NCBI GenBank assembly: GCA_017453765.1
Contig: JAFTEG010000336.1
Span: forward strand, 1-5,538
Length of the DNA stretch: 5,538 nucleotides
Direction of reading: 5' to 3'
Origin: Selenomonadaceae bacterium
GTDB taxonomy: Bacteria > Bacillota > Negativicutes > Selenomonadales > Selenomonadaceae
Shown: positions 1 through 4,949 of the stretch, in pieces
Numbering within the stretch: the stretch's first letter is position 1
Layout: every line of letters begins with the position of its first letter
Notes under the pieces: model-generated
What the model saw: the letters and a program-made list of their open reading frames with translations, nothing else
Told to the model about the DNA's origin: nothing
Databases searched by the model: none
Translations under genes and position numbers: made by a program

Positions 1-63
1 CTCCTAACTCCTAACTCCTAACTCTTCACTCCTCACTAATCCCTAATCCCTATTCCCTAATTA
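1..63. repeat. 7-base tandem array upstream of ispA
   Basis: Nine consecutive 7-base units can be read without a phase break: CTCCTAA three times, then CTCTTCA, CTCCTCA, CTAATCC twice, CTATTCC and CTAATTA. The units vary in sequence but keep an exact period of seven. The last unit runs into the AAGGAG ribosome binding site of ispA. The array probably extends left of the window. It belongs to the same family as the arrays at 3379-3448 and 5510-5538. No coding potential is likely, since the period is not a multiple of three. I see no promoter in this stretch, so ispA is probably transcribed from further upstream. Confidence 0.85.
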
Positions 64-73
64 AGGAGAAAAT

Positions 74-952
74 ATGTTTGAAGAAAAATGGGCGGCACGC
101 ACAAAACTTGTCGAAGAAAATTTACTTCACGAGTTGCAAAGTACCGCGACGATTGACGAAAAAATTTTGCAGGCAATGGAATACAGCCTTATGAGCGGCG
201 GTAAAAGACTTCGCCCGATACTTCTAATGTCTGCGGCTGATGCCATTTCAAATGACGGCGAAAAATTCATACACGTTGCCTGCGCGCTGGAAATGATTCA
301 CACCTATTCGCTGATTCATGACGATTTGCCGGCAATGGACAATGACGACTACCGACGCGGCAAATTGACGAATCATAAAGTTTTCGGCGACGCAACGGCG
401 ATTCTGGCAGGCGACGGGCTTTTAACTCTTGCCTTTGAAGTTATGACGCGGCAGGAAGATGTTGAGCCGAAAGTTTTACTTAGAGTGATTCGCGAAATTT
501 CCACTGCGGCAGGTGTAGCCGGAATGGTCGGCGGTCAATCAATCGATTTGCAGTCGGAAGGCAAGCAAATTAATTTGATGACGCTTAGAAAAATGCATTT
601 AGGCAAAACCGGCGCGTTGTTTCTTGCGTCAATACGTGCAGGCGCGATTTTAGCCGGTGCGTCACGCGAAAAACTTAGCGCGTTGACTAAGTATGCGGAA
701 AATTTCGGTCTTGCCTTTCAAATTACCGATGACATTTTGGACGTTGAAGGCGACGAAAAAAGCTTGGGCAAGCCGGTAGGCAGTGACGCGAAAAACGGCA
801 AGTCCACCTACGTTTCGCTTATGTCACTTGATGAGGCGAAATTTTTTGCAGAAAAGACGGTTGGAACTGCGGTTGACGCTTTAAACATTTTCGGCAGTGA
901 AGCTGACTTTCTGCGCGAACTTGTGAAATATTTAATCGGACGCAGTAAGTAG
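74..952 (+). CDS. ispA: Farnesyl diphosphate synthase (polyprenyl synthetase family)
   Basis: This cytosolic enzyme condenses isopentenyl diphosphate with dimethylallyl and then geranyl diphosphate to give the C15 precursor of undecaprenyl phosphate and quinone side chains. The 292-residue length is normal for bacterial FPP synthases. Seen in the sequence: GGKRLRP at 42-48 (diphosphate binding), the first aspartate-rich motif DDLPAMD at 83-89, GGQSIDL at 153-159, GKTG at 177-180, and the second aspartate-rich motif DDILD at 219-223. The first motif has the two-residue insertion (DDx4D) and a tyrosine five residues before it (Y78). In this family that combination points to a C15 product rather than a longer chain. 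The ATG start has AAGGAG five bases upstream. In Firmicutes ispA commonly sits between xseB and dxs. Here dxs follows, but a toxin-antitoxin-like locus separates them. Product length is inferred. Confidence 0.96.
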   Translation: MFEEKWAARTKLVEENLLHELQSTATIDEKILQAMEYSLMSGGKRLRPILLMSAADAISNDGEKFIHVACALEMIHTYSLIHDDLPAMDNDDYRRGKLTNHKVFGDATAILAGDGLLTLAFEVMTRQEDVEPKVLLRVIREISTAAGVAGMVGGQSIDLQSEGKQINLMTLRKMHLGKTGALFLASIRAGAILAGASREKLSALTKYAENFGLAFQITDDILDVEGDEKSLGKPVGSDAKNGKSTYVSLMSLDEAKFFAEKTVGTAVDALNIFGSEADFLRELVKYLIGRSK

Positions 953-976
953 CACGAATAGCGGAGAAAAAATTTC

Positions 977-1005
977 TTGCAAAAAAAATTTTTTTATGCT
1001 AACAT
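977..1005 (+). promoter_or_regulatory. Promoter of the putative antisense RNA
   Basis: A -35 element TTGCAA (977-982) is followed after exactly 17 bases by a -10 element TAACAT (1000-1005), which is preceded by TGC, an extended -10. Eight A and seven T residues (981-995) fill most of the spacer. Expected transcription start is near 1012. No open reading frame of note follows, and a strong hairpin lies about 60 bases downstream, so the promoter would make a short RNA. Confidence 0.6.
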
Positions 1006-1011
1006 AAAGAC

Positions 1012-1113
1012 ACATAAGATGTAAATTAATGTGAACAAAAGAGTCTACATCGTCACCGGCGCAAACAAAAAGCCCTCGATTATCTCTGGACAAGATTTTC
1101 GAGGGCTTGCGCC
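1012..1113 (+). ncRNA. Putative antisense antitoxin RNA (RNA II-like)
   Basis: This predicted RNA of about 100 bases runs from the promoter at 977-1005 to the hairpin at 1058-1113, convergent with the small toxin-like gene. Its segment 1031-1057 is a diverged direct repeat of 1235-1262. The RNA is therefore complementary to the toxin message over its ribosome binding site and early codons. The best blocks are GTGAACA (1031-1037), AGAGTC (1040-1045) and TCGTCACC (1050-1057); the last covers GGTGA of the Shine-Dalgarno sequence. The hairpin region would be a second, fully complementary contact, because both transcripts cross it. This arrangement matches RNA II of the pAD1 par locus as I know it. 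The 5' end is inferred from the promoter. The 3' end is uncertain because the T-run after the hairpin is poor on this strand. Confidence 0.62.
1058..1113 (-). terminator. Hairpin terminator shared by toxin mRNA and antisense RNA
   Basis: AAGCCCTCGA (1070-1079) pairs perfectly with TCGAGGGCTT (1099-1108). Inside is a smaller helix, ATCT (1082-1085) with AGAT (1093-1096). Outside is an optional GGCGC/GCGCC extension (1058-1062 with 1109-1113). Read on the - strand the stem is followed by TTTTTGTTT, a good intrinsic terminator for the toxin transcript. Read on the + strand the following bases are GCGCCTATAAAA, so termination of the antisense RNA there is less certain. A bidirectional terminator between two convergent RNAs is a hallmark of par/Fst-type loci. 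Confidence 0.75.
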
Positions 1114-1133
1114 TATAAAAGCGCCAATCGAAC

Positions 1134-1295
1134 GTTACCGCTGATTGTTGTCTTTGTCGTTATCGGCGAAAAGTTTTTCAAGCCACTTTTCGATAAAGTG
1201 TGACAAAACGTTTCCGCCTACGACTAATAAAAGTGTGAACAGAGAGTCCACCTTTCGTCACCTCCTCTCTGTTACCAGAGTAGGTTTGCGGTAAC
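1134..1295 (-). promoter_or_regulatory. Folded leader and 5'-3' pairing of the toxin mRNA
   Basis: Three pairings can be drawn in the - strand transcript. First, AACAGAGAG (1273-1265) pairs with CTCTCTGTT (1246-1238): nine perfect base pairs whose 18-base loop holds most of the Shine-Dalgarno sequence and the GTG start. Second, GTTACC at the predicted 5' end (1295-1290) pairs with GGTAAC (1276-1271). Third, GTTACCGC (1295-1288) pairs with GCGGTAAC at the stop codon (1141-1134), eight perfect base pairs joining the two ends of the message. The second and third pairings compete. Type I toxin messages (hok, fst) are known to use such start-site hairpins and end-to-end pairing to stay silent until needed. 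The fold here is read by eye and not computed. Confidence 0.65.
1135..1251 (-). CDS. Small hydrophobic peptide, Fst-like type I toxin candidate
   Basis: This 38-residue peptide has a GTG start at 1251-1249 and a TAA stop at 1137-1135. It begins (M)DSLFTLLLVVGGNV, followed by LSHFIEKWLEKL, and ends in a polar tail rich in D, K, N and Q. Residues 4-20 are hydrophobic enough to span or insert in a membrane, and an amphipathic helix follows. Fst/Ldr-type toxins share this plan: about 30 residues, an acidic or polar start, one hydrophobic segment, then a charged tail. The similarity is in pattern, not proven homology, and the mid-segment proline common in Fst is replaced by GG. The ribosome binding site AGGAGGTGA (1266-1258) is nearly a perfect match to the 16S tail, and a gene this short with a signal that strong is unlikely to be chance. 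The message has its own promoter, a folded leader, a convergent antisense RNA and a terminator. Such toxins depolarise or disturb the membrane when unrepressed. It could instead be a small regulatory membrane peptide. Confidence 0.75.
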   Translation of the reverse strand: MDSLFTLLLVVGGNVLSHFIEKWLEKLFADNDKDNNQR

Positions 1296-1301
1296 AAATA
1301 T

Positions 1302-1330
1302 ATTTTACAATAATAAAAAAAGTTTTTCAA
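1302..1330 (-). promoter_or_regulatory. Promoter of the small toxin-like gene
   Basis: On the - strand, -35 TTGAAA (1330-1325) is followed after 17 bases by -10 TAAAAT (1307-1302). Expected start is at about 1295, which is exactly where the GTTACCGC pairing element begins. It points away from the dxs promoter at 1364-1392. The leader to the GTG is about 44 bases. Confidence 0.75.
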
Positions 1331-1351
1331 ACTAAATTCTTTGTCGGCAAC

Positions 1352-1368
1352 GGCAAATTTTTTTTGCC
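1352..1368. promoter_or_regulatory. Inverted repeat overlapping the dxs -35 element
   Basis: GGCAAA (1352-1357) and TTTGCC (1363-1368) form a perfect 6-bp inverted repeat with a five-T centre. It overlaps the dxs -35 box and lies between the divergent toxin and dxs promoters. An extra GGCAA lies just left (1346-1350). It has no following T-run on either strand, so a terminator is unlikely. It may be an operator, but no known site is recognised. Confidence 0.3.
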
Positions 1369-1392
1369 ATAAACCCGCGTAACTGTTAAAAT
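1364..1392 (+). promoter_or_regulatory. dxs promoter
   Basis: A -35 element TTGCCA (1364-1369) and -10 TAAAAT (1387-1392) are separated by 17 bases, with TGT just before the -10 (extended -10). Expected start is near 1399, giving a short leader with GAGGAGAG at 1413-1420. It would let dxs be transcribed independently of ispA, which fits the toxin-antitoxin-like locus and terminator separating the two genes. Confidence 0.7.
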
Positions 1393-1412
1393 GTAGCGAA
1401 TTTAAAATTGAT

Positions 1413-1420
1413 GAGGAGAG
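1413..1420 (+). promoter_or_regulatory. Ribosome binding site of dxs, oddly spaced
   Basis: GAGGAGAG is the only strong Shine-Dalgarno match before dxs. The in-frame TTG at 1436 is 15 bases past its end, too far for usual initiation. At a normal distance the in-frame codons are GTC (1424) and ACG (1427); ATT (1421) is also in frame. An ATG at 1411 and a TTG at 1422 are out of frame. The dxs start is therefore uncertain by up to five codons. Confidence 0.55.
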
Positions 1421-1435
1421 ATTGTCACGGGGCTT

Positions 1436-3355
1436 TTGGAAAGGTTAAATTCGCCGGCAGAACTGCACCGAATGAGTTTGCAAGAGCTGAAAATTTTGGC
1501 AGACGAAGTGCGCGAATTTATTATAAACACCGTATCAAAGACAGGCGGACACTTGGCGCCGAGTTTGGGTACGGTTGAATTGACGTTGGCGCTGTACTCC
1601 GTCTTCGATTTAAGCATTGACAAAGTTATTTGGGACGTTGGTCACCAAACCTACACGCATAAAATTCTAACCGGCAGGCGCGATAATTTTCATACGCTTA
1701 GGCAACACGGCGGCATTTCCGGTTTTCCGCGCAGAATTGAATCACCGTTCGACCATTTCGGCGTAGGTCACGCGTCGACTTCAATCAGTGCCGCGCTTGG
1801 AATTTTGACGGCGGAAGAAATTCAAGGCAGGTTCGGCAAAGTGGTTGCGGTTATAGGTGACGGCGCACTAACCGGCGGCGAATCTTTCGAGGCGCTGAAT
1901 CACGCGGGGCAGCTTAAGAAAAAGTTAATTGTCATTTTAAACGATAATGAAATGTCCATTGCAAAAAATGTCGGCGCATTGTCTGAATACCTTTCCGAAA
2001 TTCGGCTTGCTCCGCAGTACCAGCGTGCCAAAAAAGAATTTGAAGGCTTAATGCGTAATTTGCCGTTGCCTGATGATATCGCCGATAAAATCATAAGCGC
2101 GGCGCGATCCGTGCGTTACGGCGTCAAGTCCGCGATTGTTCCCAACACGATTTTTGAAGGTTTCGGCTTTGCGTACTTGGGACCGATTGACGGTCACGAT
2201 ATCGGCGTTATGAAAGATATTTTTTCGCGCGTCTCTGTTATCGACGAGCCGGTTTTAATTCACGTTCATACTACGAAGGGCAAGGGTTACAAGCCGGCTG
2301 AAATGTCGCCTGAAAAATTTCACGGCGTCGGCAAATTCGACAAGGACACGGGGGAAGTTATTAAAAAACCTTCGCCGCCTACGTACACTGAAATTTTCGG
2401 CAAGGCGCTTGTAGACTGCGCGAATGAAGATGACAAAATCGTAGCAGTGACCGCCGCAATGCCTTCCGGTACGGGGCTGAAAAATTTTGCCGTAAGTTTT
2501 CCGCGCAGATTTTTTGACGTCGGAATTGCCGAAGAACACGCGGTGACTTTTGCGGCGGGTATGGCGGCTAACGGTCTTCACCCCGTTGTTGCTATTTACT
2601 CAACATTCATACAGCGTGCATACGATCAAATTGTTCACGATGTCTGTTTGCAAAATTTACCGGTAATTTTCTGCCTTGACCGCGCAGGTTTGGTAGGCGA
2701 AGACGGTGCAACTCATCACGGCGTTTTTGACATTTCATTTCTGCGTACGATACCGAACATAAATATTTTAGCGCCGAAAGATGAAAACGAACTGCGGCAA
2801 ATGTTTTTTGCGGCGGTGAAAAAGAAATGTCCCGTAGCTATCAGATATCCGCGCGGTGCAGGTTTAGGAGTGAAGGTTTTGTACGTGACGGAGGATTTAG
2901 AATGGGGCAAGGCGGAAGTCATTGTACGTAACGGCAAGGCGGACGTGTCGATAATCGCGGTCGGCAGTATGGTACAGACGGCGATTGACGCGGCAAGACT
3001 TCTGCGCGAAAGAAATATTTCAGTCAACGTGATTAACGCGCGATTCATAAAGCCGATTGATAAGGAAATGTTGCGGCGTGAGGCAGAAAATTCAAAAGTT
3101 TTGGCGACTTGTGAAGAAGGTGCGCTTAACGGCGGATTCGGTGCGGCAGTTGCGGAATTTTTGGCAGATGAAAATATTTTGGTGCCGCTGATTCGTTTCG
3201 GCATTAAAGATAACTTTGTCGAGCACGGCGCACGCAATGAACTTTTGAAAAAGTGTGGCTTGACGTCCGCGCAGATTTACGAAAAAATTCTTGACCGATT
3301 AAAGGCGGCAAAAATTTTTCTGCCTGCCGTGACGTTGAGAAAAAGATTTGTGTAG
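1436..3355 (+). CDS. dxs: 1-deoxy-D-xylulose-5-phosphate synthase
   Basis: This thiamine-diphosphate enzyme condenses pyruvate and glyceraldehyde 3-phosphate into 1-deoxy-D-xylulose 5-phosphate, the entry step of the MEP isoprenoid pathway and a precursor of thiamine and pyridoxal in many bacteria. It is 639 residues, a normal length. Visible landmarks are SKTGGHLAPSLG (34-45) with the conserved H39, the thiamine-diphosphate motif from GDGALTGG (141-148) to NDN (169-171), the pyrimidine-domain IAEEHAVTFAAG (364-375) with the catalytic glutamate E366, DRAGLVGEDGATHHG (415-429), RYPRG (470-474), and a transketolase C-terminal domain from about 495. The last 15 or so residues form a basic tail. 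The TTG start is a compromise. Upstream in-frame codons read VTGL before LERLN, which resembles the usual Dxs N-terminus, so translation may begin a few codons earlier from a non-standard codon. It has its own promoter. No convincing terminator follows. Confidence 0.96.
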   Translation: MERLNSPAELHRMSLQELKILADEVREFIINTVSKTGGHLAPSLGTVELTLALYSVFDLSIDKVIWDVGHQTYTHKILTGRRDNFHTLRQHGGISGFPRRIESPFDHFGVGHASTSISAALGILTAEEIQGRFGKVVAVIGDGALTGGESFEALNHAGQLKKKLIVILNDNEMSIAKNVGALSEYLSEIRLAPQYQRAKKEFEGLMRNLPLPDDIADKIISAARSVRYGVKSAIVPNTIFEGFGFAYLGPIDGHDIGVMKDIFSRVSVIDEPVLIHVHTTKGKGYKPAEMSPEKFHGVGKFDKDTGEVIKKPSPPTYTEIFGKALVDCANEDDKIVAVTAAMPSGTGLKNFAVSFPRRFFDVGIAEEHAVTFAAGMAANGLHPVVAIYSTFIQRAYDQIVHDVCLQNLPVIFCLDRAGLVGEDGATHHGVFDISFLRTIPNINILAPKDENELRQMFFAAVKKKCPVAIRYPRGAGLGVKVLYVTEDLEWGKAEVIVRNGKADVSIIAVGSMVQTAIDAARLLRERNISVNVINARFIKPIDKEMLRREAENSKVLATCEEGALNGGFGAAVAEFLADENILVPLIRFGIKDNFVEHGARNELLKKCGLTSAQIYEKILDRLKAAKIFLPAVTLRKRFV

Positions 3356-3378
3356 GTTTAGCCGGTAGCTTTTAAAAT

Positions 3379-3448
3379 CTAATCCCTAATCCCTAGCCCT
3401 TAGCCCCTAATTCCTCTTCCCTCTTCCCTAATCCCTGTTCCCTAATAA
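3379..3448. repeat. 7-base tandem array between dxs and the receiver-CheX gene
   Basis: Ten units of exactly seven bases are in unbroken phase: CTAATCC twice, CTAGCCC, TTAGCCC, CTAATTC, CTCTTCC twice, CTAATCC, CTGTTCC and CTAATAA. It has the same orientation and unit class as the array at 1-63. The units have diverged by base substitution, but none has gained or lost a base. Confidence 0.88.
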
Positions 3449-3489
3449 AAAATTTTTTCACGTTAAAGCAAAGGTTATAAAAAAATTGT

Positions 3490-3518
3490 TTGTCAACAAT
3501 TCAATGATGTGGTAAAAT
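3490..3518 (+). promoter_or_regulatory. Promoter of the receiver-CheX / CheX operon
   Basis: A -35 element TTGTCA (3490-3495) and -10 TAAAAT (3513-3518) are separated by 17 bases, with TGG before the -10 (extended -10). Expected start is near 3525, giving a leader of about 57 bases. A perfect inverted repeat, ATTGTT-TGTC-AACAAT (3485-3500), lies over the -35 box and could be an operator. Confidence 0.72.
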
Positions 3519-3581
3519 TTTTACACATAACCGCTTCGATTGTCGGAAGTGCGAAAAATATTGAAAAGCGGGTGATTCACA

Positions 3582-4436
3582 ATGGAAAAGGTCAAAGTAA
3601 TGATTGTGGACGATTCAAAGGTAAGTCGCACGATGTTAGCAAATAATCTGGCGAAAACCAATTTTGAAGTCGTCGCAATGGCGAAGGACGCCGCCGAAGC
3701 GCGTAGTTTGTATGAGGAGCACAGCCCCGATTTAGTCACGATGGATATGAACCTGCCGGACGCCGACGGCATTGAATGTAGTCGCCGAATTTGCGCAATA
3801 GATCCCGGTGCAAAAATCGTGATGATTAGCGCAATGAAGGACGCCGGTTTAATCGAACAGGGTAAAAGCGCCGGCATAAGCGCCTTTCTGCAAAAACCGG
3901 TAAGTACAAATGACTTGATTGATACCTTGATGTTACTTTGTCAAGAAAAAATCAGTCGAATTGCAATGTTACGCGAATCCTATGCAAAGCCTTTCGCCGC
4001 AGCGCTTAAGCAGGGGATTTTGGATCTTATCGGCATTCAAGTTGACACCAAAGTTGAACTCTACGAAAAGAAGTACTTGGAAGTCAACGGCATAGCAATT
4101 ATAATCGGCTTGACCGGTACGCCGAACGGCAGAGCCATAGTTTATATGACCGGCGATACAATGAAAACTTTTGCCGAAAAAATGTTGAATGAAAAACTTG
4201 AGGACGAAGAAGAGGCACACGAAGCGGCGGAAGAGGCGGCAAACATTTTTATAGGTCACAGCGTTTCCTCAATCAACGGAATTATTACAAATAAAGAAAT
4301 GAGAATTACACCGCCGGGAACTTTCTTCGGCTCCGGCGTCAAGATGACTACTCAAAAATTGGTTACTTTTAAAATTACTGCAATGACGGATTTCGGCGAC
4401 ATTTGCATTAACGTCGGATTCGCGGAAGGAGATTGA
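3582..4436 (+). CDS. Response-regulator receiver domain fused to a CheX-type phosphatase domain
   Basis: The protein has 284 residues and two domains. Residues 1-122 are a CheY-like receiver with acidic pair D10/D11, phospho-acceptor D55 (in TMDMNLPD), switch serine S83 and lysine K105 (LQKP). Residues from about 135 to 284 are a CheX/CheC-type domain. Its helix carries E214-x3-E218-x2-N221, followed after 22 residues by P244, matching the family signature [DS]-x3-E-x2-N-x22-P. The catalytic E218 and N221 are present, but the first position is E instead of D or S. CheC, CheX and FliY remove phosphate from CheY-P. Here the phosphatase domain could act on its own receiver, or the receiver could control it; both are inferences. 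No signal peptide or membrane segment is seen. The ATG at 3582 has GGGTGAT five bases upstream, and part of that site can pair (CCGCTT 3531-3536 with AAGCGG 3566-3571). It is likely co-translated with the CheX-like gene four bases downstream. Confidence 0.88.
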   Translation: MEKVKVMIVDDSKVSRTMLANNLAKTNFEVVAMAKDAAEARSLYEEHSPDLVTMDMNLPDADGIECSRRICAIDPGAKIVMISAMKDAGLIEQGKSAGISAFLQKPVSTNDLIDTLMLLCQEKISRIAMLRESYAKPFAAALKQGILDLIGIQVDTKVELYEKKYLEVNGIAIIIGLTGTPNGRAIVYMTGDTMKTFAEKMLNEKLEDEEEAHEAAEEAANIFIGHSVSSINGIITNKEMRITPPGTFFGSGVKMTTQKLVTFKITAMTDFGDICINVGFAEGD

Positions 4437-4440
4437 TACC

Positions 4441-4908
4441 ATGGATGCAAAACTCGTAAACCCATTTATCGAAGCATTCGTGGCTGTCATGCCGATGCTC
4501 GGATTTCAACCGCCTACAAAGAAAAATATGGTGGTAAAAAATAAATATGCCATGAGTCGCGGCGTAGTGGTTATGGTTGGATTTACCAAACAGCTGCGCG
4601 GCAATGTCGTCTACAATATGGAAGATGAAACGGCAAGATTTATCGCCTCCACCATGATGATGGGTATGCCAGTTCCGGAATTTGACGCAATGGCGCAGAG
4701 TGCGATTAGCGAACTTTCAAATATGCTGTCTGCAAACGCCGCAACCAATCTCACGCAAATGGGGCTTGACGTTGACATTTCCACGCCGAATTTGACCATA
4801 GGCGAAGGCTTTTCAGTGAAAATCAGCGAATCCCAATACCTTGTAATTGATATGGACTTGCAGGGACACAGCGTCGAAATTGCAATTTCCGTAGACAGGA
4901 ATTTTTAG
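4441..4908 (+). CDS. cheX: Stand-alone CheX-like chemotaxis phosphatase
   Basis: This 155-residue soluble protein has the CheX fold pattern: an N-terminal helix (MDAKLVNPFIEAF), a beta segment around 41-60, a methionine-rich helix at 66-76, and the signature helix S87-x3-E91-x2-N94, followed by P116 (21 residues on instead of the usual 22). CheX proteins work as dimers that dephosphorylate CheY-P and so reset flagellar or twitching signalling. The catalytic glutamate and asparagine are both present, so it is probably active. The ATG has AAGGAG (4426-4431) nine bases upstream, inside the end of the preceding gene, and the intergenic gap is four bases. The two genes are therefore an operon with likely translational coupling. 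Its probable target is the receiver in the neighbouring fusion protein or a distant CheY. A divergent copy of the fusion's second domain is an alternative origin. Confidence 0.85.
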   Translation: MDAKLVNPFIEAFVAVMPMLGFQPPTKKNMVVKNKYAMSRGVVVMVGFTKQLRGNVVYNMEDETARFIASTMMMGMPVPEFDAMAQSAISELSNMLSANAATNLTQMGLDVDISTPNLTIGEGFSVKISESQYLVIDMDLQGHSVEIAISVDRNF

Positions 4909-4949
4909 CTTATAAAGCTTAACATAATTTTTTGCAATATGACTATGAA

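Noticed and set aside
981..995. A8T7 palindrome as a terminator for ispA
   Set aside because: A pure A/T stem would be unstable in RNA, and the tract fits better as the spacer of the antisense-RNA promoter.
1031..1262. Direct repeats as target-site duplication or attachment sites of a mobile element
   Set aside because: The copies are imperfect with internal indels, and one lies over the toxin start. An antisense recognition role explains their position better, and no recombinase or transposase is present.
2716..3237. Long open frame on the - strand inside dxs (173 codons)
   Set aside because: It lies fully within a well-supported dxs coding region, has no ribosome binding site of note and no recognisable domain. 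The shorter - strand frames inside dxs and the receiver-CheX gene were rejected for the same reason.
3353..3378. Terminator after dxs
   Set aside because: AGC and GCT near 3360-3370 give only a three-base-pair stem before TTTT. No convincing hairpin is present.
3379..3448. CRISPR array or telomere-like repeat
   Set aside because: The units are seven bases and contiguous with no spacers, so it is not CRISPR. TTAGGG-like strings on the - strand follow from the heptamer units and occur inside the chromosome between genes.
3491..3496. TTGACA on the - strand as a divergent promoter
   Set aside because: This perfect -35 is part of the inverted repeat, but no -10 sequence occurs at a suitable distance; TATAAC is only 11 bases away.
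4907..4933. Intrinsic terminator just after the CheX-like gene
   Set aside because: AGCTT-ATA-AAGCT is only a 5-bp A/T-rich stem with a three-base loop, and the T-run starts eight bases later. It is too weak to call.
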